From: Acidaminococcus hominis | Lineage (GTDB): Bacteria > Bacillota > Negativicutes > Acidaminococcales > Acidaminococcaceae | Length of the DNA: 64,000 bases | Direction of reading: 5' to 3' | Assembly: GCF_900291475.1 (NCBI RefSeq) | Contig: NZ_OLMM01000005.1 | Span: 38,370-102,369, forward strand | Part shown: positions 1-8,800 of the stretch, one piece after another | Numbering within the stretch: position 1 is the first letter of the stretch | Layout: each line of letters starts with the position of its first letter | Position numbers and translations under genes: made by a program | Notes under the pieces: generated by a model | What the model saw: only the letters and a program-made list of their open reading frames with translations | Told to the model about the DNA's origin: nothing | Databases searched by the model: none

Positions 1-66
1 TGAGTGGTTCGCATTATGCCAATCAGCTTCGCTCTCCGAGCTCGCTTCTTGGAATGCTATCACATG

Positions 67-119
67 GCTCATATTAACCAATAGTCCCTTAAAAAGCTGA
101 TGGACTATTGGATATGAGC
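67..119. repeat. Long inverted repeat / stem-loop
   Basis: Arms at 67-87 and 102-119 are complementary (GCTCATAT plus CCAATAGTCC, with two or three unpaired bases) around a 14-nt loop. It has no U-tract on either side, so it is not a simple terminator. It may be the structured end or RNA of a mobile element. Confidence 0.6.
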
Positions 120-123
120 GCAA

Positions 124-275
124 CGCTTGAAGGAGCCGTTCAGACCCATCAGGTTTCCAGTGTTTAACAATACCAGCATCATAGTTCCGGCATTAGTTGA
201 CCAGTAGTGGCCTAGCATGCCACCTTCAAGCGCTCAGGAGGTAGGGCCCGCAGGGCCTCGGAAGAAGTTTCGATG
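124..275 (+). repeat. Structured repeat module, copy 1
   Basis: Begins with CGCTTGAAGGAG, contains CCTTCAAGCG about 95 nt later, then a GGAGGTAGGGCCC...GGGCCTCGG hairpin and GAAGTTTCG. The last 45 nt closely match the minus-strand copy at 34990-35060, and the overall plan matches 36783-36928. Function unknown. Confidence 0.55.
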
Positions 276-308
276 TGCGGATATGGCTTGAAACAAATGA
301 ACACTAAA

Positions 309-355
309 AAAGGGTGCTGCGAAAAATGAGCTTTCATTTTTTCGCAGCACCCTTT
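309..355 (-). terminator. Intrinsic terminator after the activase remnant
   Basis: A nearly perfect 21-bp hairpin (309-329 with 334-355). Stems built on GCTGCGAAAAA...TTTTTCGCAGC recur in this genome, for example in the terminator at 40.59 kb. Confidence 0.8.
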
Positions 356-391
356 ACACCCTTGCGGGCAGCCGATCGAAATACAGTTGTC

Positions 392-1172
392 TTACAGCAC
401 CACGTTATCCAGATACTGTTTCAGGAATTCCTGGCACCATTCCATATGCTCCGGAGTGGGAGACGGAACGCCTGCCAGCTTGTAATCCCGGCCCAGTTTC
501 TGATAGGTGCTTTCCCCCAGCCGGTGATACGGCAGCAGCTGGAGGTGCACCAGCCGTTTCAGACTGGCACAGAATTCGCCGATCTTCGCCAGCTCAGCCT
601 CGGTATCATTGATACCGGGAATCAGCGGGGTCCGAATAATCAGCCGGAAAGGATTGGGATCCTTATCCATAGCCCGGAAGTTATCCAGGATAATTTCATT
701 GGTGATCCCGCAGTGCTCCTTATGGAGCGCAGGGGTCACGGCTTTTAAATCCGCATACACGGTATTGATGTAGGGAAGCAGGGATTGCAGAGCATTCCAG
801 GGTCCAAACAGGCTGGTTTCCACAGCCGTATTGATGCCTTCATCCGTGCAATTGTGAAGAAGTTCCCGGGCGAAGCAGGGCTGGGCCAGCAGCTCCCCGC
901 CGGAGATGGTCATCCCGCCCCCCGGTCATGAAGTAGAACGGGCTATCCTTCCGGACTTCAGTCATCACTTCCCCTACGGTCATTTTCTTGCCATAGGTAG
1001 TTTTGCCATCCTGGGTGGTTTCCTGGTGGAAATTCTGGCTTTCCGGGGTGGAGTACCATTCGCATTGCAGCGGGCACCCCTTCAAAAATACCACCGTTCT
1101 CATACCGTCCCCATCGTGAATGGAAGACCTTTCAATCCGCAGGACCATCCCTGCCAGCTGTTCCGCAACCAT
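392..1172 (-). pseudogene. Glycyl-radical-enzyme activase, broken
   Basis: Radical SAM activating enzyme that should install the glycyl radical in the adjacent enzyme. The N-terminal part (IHDGDGMRTVVFLKGCPLQC) and C-terminal part (MTISGGELLAQP onward) lie in different frames. One extra base in a run of six C on the plus strand (918-923) causes the shift; removing it restores the usual GGGMTISGGE. The radical SAM motif also reads CPLQCEWY, so the third cysteine of CX3CX2C is Tyr (codon 1053-1055), which should abolish cluster binding. No ferredoxin-like cysteine insert is present between the motif and MTVGEV, unlike many activases of GCVE-type enzymes. It lies about 30 nt downstream of the glycyl radical enzyme, clearly co-transcribed. 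The ATG at 1172 is preferred over a GTG at 1181. Sequencing error could explain the indel but less easily the codon change too. Confidence 0.85.
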
Positions 1173-1200
1173 ACTCCCCACATCCTCTCAAATAATCCGC

Positions 1201-3606
1201 TTATTTAGCCACGCAGCATTTGTCTACATGCCACTTGTTGATTTCGGTACGTCCAATGATTTCGTCCTGGGTTTCCTTGCTCAGTTCAACGAAGAAGGCG
1301 GTGTAGCCAGCTACACGGATCAGCAGATCCCGGTGGTTTTCCGGATGCTTCTGGGCGTCAATCAGGGTATCCCGGTCTACGCAGTTGATCTGTACATGGT
1401 ATACATCCAACAGGTTCATGGTCTTCAGCATGTTCATGGCGTTCACCATGCCGCCGTTGCCTTTAATCAGTTCCGGTTCGAACTTCATGTTCAGCTGGGT
1501 GCCCTGGGTATAACGAGCATGCGGCAGATGGCTTACGGATTTCAGCAGTGCGGTAGGACCATTCACGTCGGTACCGCCGGTAGCGCCGATACCATCGGTC
1601 AGAGGGGTCTTGGCTTTACGGCCGGAAGGCAGTGCGCCAACCCATTCACCAATAGGAGTGTTGCCGGATACAGGCAGCATGCCCATGGTCATCTTACCAA
1701 ACTTGGTGTTGTATTTTTCGAACTGGTCAGCTACGTGAGTGTAGATAGCGCCTACGCAGAAGTCAGCTTTGGGATCATCGTTGCCGTACTTGGGAGCTTC
1801 CAGGCACAGTTTCTGCACGTCTTCATAGCCTACGAAGTTGGCATCCAGGGCCTTGATCAGGGTATCCATGGAAACTTTCTTGGTATCGTAAACCAGGTAC
1901 TTCACATCGGCGATGGAGTTGATGATATCTGCCTGGCCAACGGTGATAACGCCGCCGCCTGCGCTGTATTTGGCACCGCCGGGCTGGCTGTAATCCAAGC
2001 CGGATTCCATGCAGTGTTCATAGCTCAGGGACAGGGCAGGTACTGGACGATAGCGCATGCTCAGGTAATCCAGCAGCTGGTTGCCGCTGACGATAACGTC
2101 TACCGCATAGTCGATATGTTTCATTACGGCATTCCAGAAATCGTCAAAGGTCTTGAAGTTCCGGGGATCGCCGGTGGAAACGGATACCCGTTTGCCGGTA
2201 ATGCGGCTGACGCCGTCGTTCAGGGCCAGTTCAACCATGGCGCCCATGTTGATATCGGCAATATCGGTATATTGTTTCATACGGCCGGACAGGTTGGTTT
2301 CTACGCAGCCGCAGGGGTTCCAATCCCAAGCTTCACGCAGGGGCACGCCCTTGTTCTGCATCATGGAGATACCAACTTGGTTGGAGTAGATGGCCGGCAT
2401 GGTCAGGCCGCGGCTGATGGATTCAACAGCCTTGTGCAGCAGGGAATCCGGGTTCTTGGCAATATCATAGGTGAAGCCCAGGTTCGGTTCCTTGAAGCGG
2501 ACATCTTCGGTAGCTTGGATCATCATGTAGGACAATTCGTTGGAAGCATCGTTGCCATATTGGTCAATACCGCCGCAGGAGGTTTGTACCGTGATGCAGT
2601 AACCAGCAGCATATTGGGCGGTTACTTCATCCTGGAACAGGGACATTTCAGCAATCTTGATCCACAGGCAGTCCAGCAGTTCCTGTGCGTCATCGTCGGT
2701 GAGGATACCAGCAGCCTTGTCGGCTTTGTAGTACGGATACAGGTATTGGTCCAGACGGCCCAGGTTGTAGGAAGAAGCGTTCTGTTCCATGAAGATTGCA
2801 TATTCGTAGGACAGCATGCTTTGACAAGCTTCGTAGAAGGTGCGGGCAGGATGTTCAGGCACCCAGCGGCAAACTTCTGCAATCTTCAAGAGTTCCTGTT
2901 TCCGGGTTTCGTCCTTTTCTTCAGCAGCCATCTTTTCGGCCAGGTCTGCATGACGGTTGGCCAGGAGAACGATGGCATCGCAGTCCATGATTTCTGCTTT
3001 GTAGAAGTAGCTCTTTTCCAGATCGCCAGGGTTGGCATCGTCCAGTTTAGCCAGGGCTTCTTCGGCTTCCTTCTTGATGCCGCCCAAGCCTTTGGTCAGG
3101 ATGCGGGTCCAGCCCGGGGTATTTTCGCCATAGCCGCGGACGGCTTTCCGGTCGATATAAATGATGCCGTTGTCCCGCAGGGTGTTCATATCCTGGGGAG
3201 CCATCAGACGCCAGCGGTCAAACAAGCATTTGTTCTTCCAGTAATCGGAAACATCTTCCTTGAAGACCTTCTTGCCTTCTTCGCTCAGGTAGAACGGGTC
3301 ATAGGGACGGGTACTGATGGTATCCAATTCCCGGTCAATGATGGAAGCAGAGCTGTCAGCGCACAGAACGCCGGCACGGGGTTTAAAGGCTACGCCGCCG
3401 ACCAACAGTTCATGGGGCAGAATGTAGATGTTCTTATCTCTGCACTGATGATAATACCCAGTGGCCTTTTGGATGATCCAGGGTTGTCCTTCAGATTCCT
3501 TGAAGCCTTCGGTCAAATACTTTGCGTTGTAAACGTCCATGTCCACCCGGGTTTCCAGGTACTGTTTGCGCAATGCTTCAATCCGTTTCAAATACTCTTT
3601 TGCCAT
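1201..3606 (-). CDS. Glycyl radical enzyme, GCVE type, substrate unknown
   Basis: An 801-residue member of the pyruvate formate-lyase-like superfamily, cytoplasmic and oxygen-sensitive. The thiyl-radical cysteine and partner glutamate are in NPCGCVETN (Cys434, Glu436) and the glycyl radical site is RVAGYTAFF (Gly767). A single Cys followed by V-E places it with eliminases and decarboxylases (glycerol/diol dehydratases, hydroxyproline dehydratase, arylacetate decarboxylases), not with pyruvate formate-lyase, which has adjacent cysteines. The residues after the motif (LSGRMKQYTDIADINMG) do not match a subfamily I can name with confidence. No small subunit of the HpdC type is nearby. The start at 3606 has AAGGAGGAG upstream; the in-frame extension to 3651 has no ribosome site. 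A sigma-54 promoter lies 100 nt upstream and the broken activase follows. Confidence 0.9.
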   Translation of the reverse strand: MAKEYLKRIEALRKQYLETRVDMDVYNAKYLTEGFKESEGQPWIIQKATGYYHQCRDKNIYILPHELLVGGVAFKPRAGVLCADSSASIIDRELDTISTRPYDPFYLSEEGKKVFKEDVSDYWKNKCLFDRWRLMAPQDMNTLRDNGIIYIDRKAVRGYGENTPGWTRILTKGLGGIKKEAEEALAKLDDANPGDLEKSYFYKAEIMDCDAIVLLANRHADLAEKMAAEEKDETRKQELLKIAEVCRWVPEHPARTFYEACQSMLSYEYAIFMEQNASSYNLGRLDQYLYPYYKADKAAGILTDDDAQELLDCLWIKIAEMSLFQDEVTAQYAAGYCITVQTSCGGIDQYGNDASNELSYMMIQATEDVRFKEPNLGFTYDIAKNPDSLLHKAVESISRGLTMPAIYSNQVGISMMQNKGVPLREAWDWNPCGCVETNLSGRMKQYTDIADINMGAMVELALNDGVSRITGKRVSVSTGDPRNFKTFDDFWNAVMKHIDYAVDVIVSGNQLLDYLSMRYRPVPALSLSYEHCMESGLDYSQPGGAKYSAGGGVITVGQADIINSIADVKYLVYDTKKVSMDTLIKALDANFVGYEDVQKLCLEAPKYGNDDPKADFCVGAIYTHVADQFEKYNTKFGKMTMGMLPVSGNTPIGEWVGALPSGRKAKTPLTDGIGATGGTDVNGPTALLKSVSHLPHARYTQGTQLNMKFEPELIKGNGGMVNAMNMLKTMNLLDVYHVQINCVDRDTLIDAQKHPENHRDLLIRVAGYTAFFVELSKETQDEIIGRTEINKWHVDKCCVAK

Positions 3607-3704
3607 GATAAAACTCCTCCTTATCACTTTCCGGCTATCGACTGCCAACACTTACGGGCCAATTTCTTTTTTGGAGACCTCTCCAATGCTTTCACCTATA
3701 TGTA

Positions 3705-3722
3705 TTGCAAAAACCGTGCCAA
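3705..3722 (-). promoter_or_regulatory. Sigma-54 (-24/-12) promoter
   Basis: On the minus strand the sequence is TTGGCACGGTTTTTGCAA, matching the RpoN consensus TGGCACG-N4-TTGCA with exactly ten bases between the invariant GG and GC. It sits about 100 nt upstream of the glycyl radical enzyme start. Such promoters need an AAA+ enhancer-binding protein; none is encoded in this window. Confidence 0.85.
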
Positions 3723-3920
3723 TTTAAAAAATCTTTTGTCAGCATTGCCTGTACTTTGCCAATTTTCAGGTAATTCAGTCTTGAAAACCCGCACGGGCTG
3801 TGCCTTCCGGGGACTTTGCCCCTTTTGGGAAGAAAATCCTGTTTTCCTGATTTCCAGTACAATTTCAGGGCCAAAGAGCAGCCAAACTGCAAAAAATAAC
3901 GGCTTTTGGCTAAATTATTT

Positions 3921-3951
3921 TTGCATGCCCGCAAATTGTTTTGCGCAAAAT
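3921..3951. promoter_or_regulatory. Candidate enhancer (UAS) inverted repeats
   Basis: Two adjacent dyads, TTTGC-N6-GCAAA (3921-3936) and TTTTGCGCAAAA (3940-3951), lie about 200-245 nt upstream of the sigma-54 promoter, a normal distance for enhancer-binding-protein sites. The role is inferred from position and symmetry. Confidence 0.5.
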
Positions 3952-4021
3952 ATTCTGACATTTGCGGTTTTTGCAGGAGTAACAGGATTCGTTTTTTCGG
4001 GGATTTTTGCTGCTTTTCACG

Positions 4022-4067
4022 CAAAAAAACAGGAACTGCCGGCTCCCAAGGGAACCAGCAGCTCCTG
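4022..4067 (-). terminator. Terminator of the opine-dehydrogenase-like gene
   Basis: Hairpin 4031-4066 (AGGAGCTGCTGG...CCGGCAGTTCCT on the minus strand) followed by seven T residues. Confidence 0.85.
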
Positions 4068-4095
4068 CTATATATGATGCTAAACAAGCTTCCTA

Positions 4096-5364
4096 TTATT
4101 TTTTCGGGGTGAAGACGCCTTCACGCAGGTATTTCTGCAGTTGTTCGTCGTTCATGTGGCCGATATCCAGGTAATCCAGGGTGTACTTGCTTTCGCCAGC
4201 CAGGTCGCGTTTCAGCATGGTGGAAGCCAGCAGGATCATAGCATCGATGATCGGGGTCTTTACGCCGTATTTCTTGCCCAATTGGCTCATCAGGTAGCAG
4301 CCAACAGGAACGTCTTCAGTGATGTAGCGGTTTTCCAGGTCGAACGGGCCATCGCCGAAGAAGTTTTCGTATCTTTCGTTAAAGGGAACTGCGAAGTCAG
4401 GGCCCATGTATTCTTTGCCGTACATGGTGGTACGGGAGAAGAAGTCTTCATAGTTTACAGTGCACAGGCCGATGTTCATAGCTTTGGCCAATTCTTTTTC
4501 TTCTTCCCAGAATTGAGCTTGTACTTCAGCAATGCCGGGGCACAGAGCGAAACCATACAGGGAGTAGTTCTTCTTTTCTTGACCCAGAACGGTGTCGAAG
4601 TTCTGCATGGTGGATACGCCCAGAACGGTGCCAGGAACGTGGATTACAGGGTTAACGTTGGACAGGTTGATATCCAGAACGGTGTTGCCGGTTACGAAAC
4701 CATGATGGTATTCGCTGCCGTCTTTAGCAACCGTTACTTCGCCTTCAGCGTCCATGATGGCGCCGAATGCAGGAATGTACCAAGCGGAAGCCATGAAGGC
4801 ATCGTTATCGGTCATAGGCAGAGCGCAGCCGCGGATGGTGGTGATTCTGTCTTCTACTTTGCATTCGTTGGTGGTAACGCCGCCGCGTTTTACAACACGG
4901 ATGCCGTAAGGAGCAGTGTACCAAGCACCTACGATGACTTTCTTGGTGCAGTTCAGTTCACGCATCAATTTGCGGAAAATGAAGGTGCCACAGTTATCCG
5001 GCAGGATGTGGATGACTTGGCCATCTTCCAGCAGAGGAATCAGTTCACGGAACAGGTTTTCGTGAGCCAGAGCTACCGTAGCAACGATGATGATGCCGGC
5101 GCCTTTTACAGCTTTAGCCATGTCATCGGTAGCCAGGGCAACCTTTGCAGTGCCTTTGCGATTGTAACCAAAATAAGAGAATTGGTTGCCGCTCAGGGTA
5201 ATACCGGTTTTTTCAATGTTGACGAAGTTGCGTTTTGCGAAAGCAGGTTGGTCCCAGATCCGAACTTCCTTGCCAGCCAAAGCGCAGTCAGCTGCCATGG
5301 TCTTACCAACGGCACCGCCGCCCAGAACTGCAATAGGCATGTCTTTCAAATAGCTCATATCCAT
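4096..5364 (-). CDS. Octopine/opine dehydrogenase family protein
   Basis: A 422-residue NAD(P)-dependent dehydrogenase of the octopine/nopaline dehydrogenase family. The N-terminus has a Rossmann nucleotide-binding loop (AVLGGGAVGKTMA, residues 11-23); the C-terminal half (about 200-400) is the helical catalytic domain with HVPGTVLG. Family members join an amino acid to a 2-oxo acid reductively, or run the reverse. The substrate cannot be read from sequence. The start at 5364 follows AAAGGAGGA. The gene has its own terminator, but lies directly upstream of the glycyl radical enzyme on the same strand, so a shared pathway is possible. A TATAAT on the minus strand near 5460 is a plausible -10 box. 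Confidence 0.8.
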   Translation of the reverse strand: MDMSYLKDMPIAVLGGGAVGKTMAADCALAGKEVRIWDQPAFAKRNFVNIEKTGITLSGNQFSYFGYNRKGTAKVALATDDMAKAVKGAGIIIVATVALAHENLFRELIPLLEDGQVIHILPDNCGTFIFRKLMRELNCTKKVIVGAWYTAPYGIRVVKRGGVTTNECKVEDRITTIRGCALPMTDNDAFMASAWYIPAFGAIMDAEGEVTVAKDGSEYHHGFVTGNTVLDINLSNVNPVIHVPGTVLGVSTMQNFDTVLGQEKKNYSLYGFALCPGIAEVQAQFWEEEKELAKAMNIGLCTVNYEDFFSRTTMYGKEYMGPDFAVPFNERYENFFGDGPFDLENRYITEDVPVGCYLMSQLGKKYGVKTPIIDAMILLASTMLKRDLAGESKYTLDYLDIGHMNDEQLQKYLREGVFTPKK

Positions 5365-5869
5365 TTTATATTTCCTCCTTTTACAGCTGCCGGCTCTGGC
5401 CGGGCTGTTATAAACTGCTTAGGTTTAGCGGAAGCAGCTCTTTGTTTTGTTGTCCTCATTATAGCTAGTACAGGTTTTGGGTTCTTTGCGACAACCCATT
5501 ATTTTTTTGCCGTTTGTCGGATGGTTGGCAAAGGGACAAAAGCCTTCCTTATATAGCAATTTTGCTTTTTTTCTCCAACTGGCGGAAGGGATTCCTGCAA
5601 AGTCCAGGAAGCCGCACGGCGCCTTGCTTTGCGCCGTTTTCTCCTGCTTTTTTGGCATTTTTTCAGGAGGCTTTGGTGGCCTGGTGTGAAAAAAAGCAAA
5701 ATATATGCGATGGAGTGCAAAGCACCGGAGGCCAAAAAAGGGTATATATGAGATAACTTCAAAAATCGGTCCGCTTGCGCCGGATCGATTGTCAGTCATT
5801 ACCCAATGATTGGCTGACCCGGTGAAGCAGAAGGTTATTCTTGAACAACAATTTAAGGGAGGACGTAAA
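5365..5869. other. Divergent promoter region
   Basis: About 500 nt without a supported gene between the divergent opine-dehydrogenase-like gene and PFOR. A GC-rich hairpin (ACGGCGC...GCGCCGT, about 5615-5640) followed by TTTTCTCC on the plus strand could be an attenuator or terminator in the PFOR leader. The frames at 5425-5901 (minus) and 5477-5756 (plus) have no ribosome site or family resemblance. Confidence 0.45.
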
Positions 5870-8800
5870 ATGGCTAAGAAAATTGAGTTGATGGACGGCA
5901 ACCAGGCGGCTGCCTATATCTCCTACGCATTTACCGAAGTAGCCGGTATTTTCCCCATCACCCCTTCATCTCCGATGGCAGAACACGTAGATGAATGGGC
6001 TGCAAACGGAAAGCTGAACTTATTCGGACAACCGGTTCAGGTTGTAGAAATGCAGTCTGAAGGGGGCGCTTCCGGTACCGTACACGGTGCGCTACAATCC
6101 GGTGCCTTGACCACCACCTACACCGCATCTCAGGGCCTGCTCCTGATGATCCCCAATATGTACAAGATCGCTGGCGAAATGCTGCCGGGCGTGTTCCATG
6201 TTTCCGCCCGTACCCTTTCCGCCCATGCCCTTTCCATTTTCGGTGACCACTCCGACGTAATGGCCGTCCGGAACACGGGCTTTGCCATGCTGGCATCTTC
6301 TTCTCCGCAACAGGTTATGGACTTGGGGGCTGTTGCCCACCTGGCTGCCATCCACTGCCGGATGCCGGTGCTGCATTTCTTTGATCGGTTCCGTACTTCC
6401 CACGAAATCCAAAAGATTGATGCTTTGGATTACGAAGACCTGCGGCCTTTGGTAGACTACGATGCCATCCGGGCCTTCCGCAAAAACGCTTTGAACCTGG
6501 AACATCCGGCTACCCGCGGCACCACCGTAAACCCGGATATCTTCTTCCAATGCCGGGAAGCCTGCAACCAGAGAGTGGCTGCCATTCCTGATGCTGTAGA
6601 ACACTACATGCAGGGAATCAACAAACTCACCGGCCGCAGCTACCATCTGTTCAACTACTATGGCGCTGCCGATGCCGACAGAATCATCATTATGATGGGT
6701 TCCGGCGCAGAAACTGCCAAGGAAACCGTGGATTACCTGGTAGCCAAAGGCGAAAAGGTAGGCCTGATCAACGTTCATCTGTACCGTCCGTTCTCTGCCG
6801 ACTACTTCCTGAAAGCCGTTCCTGCTACGGTAAAGAAAATTGCCGTACTGGATCGAACCAAGGAACCTGGCGCCATGGGCGAACCTCTGTACCAGGATGT
6901 ATGCAGCATCTACAAGAACAAGGGCATTCCTATGGAAATCGTGGGCGGCCGCTACGGCTTGAGCTCCAAGGATACCACTCCTGGCCAAATCCTGGCTGTC
7001 TATGACAACCTGAAACAGGACAAACCCAAAAACGATTTCACCATCGGCATTGTGGACGATGTAACCTTCACTTCCCTGCCGGTTACCCAGGAAATCGAAA
7101 CCTCTCCTGCCGGCCAGACCAGTGCAGAACTGTGGGGCATGGGTTCCGACGGCACCGTAGGCGCCAACAAGAACTCCATCAAGATCATCGGCCATACCAC
7201 CGACCTATACTGCCAAGCCTACTTTGTGTACGATTCCAAGAAATCCGGCGGTCTGACCCAATCCCATCTGCGTTTTGGCAAAGAACCCATCCGTTCTCCG
7301 TACCTGGTAACCCAGGCTGACTTTGTAGCCTGCCACACCCCGTCCTACGTGCATAAATACGATATGGTAGCCAACCTGAAAGAAGGCGGCACCTTCCTGT
7401 TAAACTGCGGCTGGAGCGATGCAGAACTGGAAACCCACCTGCCGGCAACCATGAAACGGGCCCTGGCAGCCAAGAAAGCCAAGTTCTACACCATTGATGC
7501 TACCTCCATTGCCCGGGAAATTGGACTGGGGAACCGCACCAACACCATTCTGCAAGCTGCTTTCTTCAAACTGCTGAATGTCATTCCCATCGATCAGGCT
7601 GTTACTGCCATGAAAGATGCCATCTATAAGACCTACTACAAGAAAAAGGGCCAGGCAGTGGTAGACAAGAACAATGCTTCCATTGAATACGGCATTGAAA
7701 AACTGCACCAGGTAACCATTCCTGAAGCTTGGCTGACTGCTGAGGATGCTCCGGTAGAAAACAAGAACCCGGAATTCATCCAGGAAGTGGTAGAAGTCAT
7801 GAACCGTCAGCAGGGCGACAGCCTGCCGATTTCCACCATCACCAAGTATGGTCTGGAAGACGGCACCTGGCCGGCTGGCACCACCAAGTACGAAAAACGT
7901 GGGGCTGCTGTGGATGTACCGGAATGGCAGCTGGATAAATGCATCCAGTGCAACCTGTGCTCCCTGGTTTGCCCGCACGCAGCCATTCGTCCTGTACTCC
8001 TGGACGCTGCTGAAAAAGCGGCTGCTCCTGCCGGCTTTGCCACCAAGAAAGCTTTGGGTGCAGGTCTTGGCCAATACGAATTCCGTATGCAGGTTTCCCC
8101 GTATGACTGCACCGGCTGCGGCAGCTGCGCCAATGTGTGCCCTGCCAAGGAAAAAGCCCTGGTGATGAAACCACTGGAAAGCCAGCTGGGCGAAGCTCCC
8201 AATTGGGATTATGCTGTAGAAACCGTTACCGTGAAGAAAGATGCGGTCAGCGACAAGAACGTCAAGAGCTCCCAGTTTGCCAAACCGTATTTTGAATTCT
8301 CCGGTGCCTGCGCTGGCTGCGGCGAAACCCCATACATCAAACTGGTTACCCAGCTGTTTGGCGACCGGATGTACATCACCAACGCTTCCGGCTGCTCCTC
8401 CGCTTACGGCGGCTCCACTCCTTCTTCCCCGTACTGCACGGACAAGAAAGGCTTCGGTCCTGCCTGGGCTATGAGCTTGTTCGAAGACAACGCTGAATAC
8501 GCTTACGGCTACCTGCTGGGCCAAGATGCGGTAAAACGGGAACTGAAAGCTTCCGTTACGGCCCTGAAGGCTAAGGGCGTAGCTGTGGAAGCCTGCCAGG
8601 CTTACCTGGACAAGGCAGACGTTACGGCTGAATCCCGGAAGGTCAGCGATGATCTGCTGGCTGCCCTGGAAAACAACGCCAGCGAAGAAGCGGAATTCAT
8701 CCGTCACAATAAAGAATACCTGGCCAAGAAGAGCGTTTGGGCCTTCGGCGGCGACGGCTGGGCTTACGATATCGGCTACGGCGGTTTGGACCATGTACTG

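Larger units (their letters stand above)
1..300. other. Noncoding, highly structured region
   Basis: No convincing open reading frame lies here. The stretch holds a long stem-loop (67-119), a 10-bp inverted repeat CGCTTGAAGG/CCTTCAAGCG (about 124-133 and 225-234) and a hairpin-bearing module that recurs beside the IS3 element at 35-37 kb. This looks like the noncoding end of a mobile element whose coding part lies left of the window, or a repeat of its own. The class is not identified. Confidence 0.5.
3607..4021 (-). other. Regulatory region of the glycyl radical enzyme
   Basis: About 415 nt without a gene between the glycyl radical enzyme and the terminator of the opine-dehydrogenase-like gene. 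It holds the sigma-54 promoter (3705-3722) and TTGC/GCAA-type inverted repeats (3921-3951) expected of an enhancer region. Reading frames crossing it look like chance. Confidence 0.6.

Noticed and set aside
1201-3606. Assignment as choline trimethylamine-lyase, isethionate sulfite-lyase or 4-hydroxyphenylacetate decarboxylase
   Set aside because: No matching partner genes (microcompartment genes, small subunit, sulfite reduction) and the residues around GCVE do not fit those enzymes as I know them.
1120-4077. 985-codon plus-strand open frame
   Set aside because: It is antisense to the glycyl radical enzyme, has no ribosome site or family features, and reflects the codon bias of the real gene.
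4141-5556. 471-codon plus-strand open frame
   Set aside because: Antisense shadow of the opine-dehydrogenase-like gene; no start signal.
5560-5590. Sigma-54 promoter for the opine-dehydrogenase-like gene
   Set aside because: TTGG-N9-GC has the wrong spacing and lacks the C-A of TGGCA.
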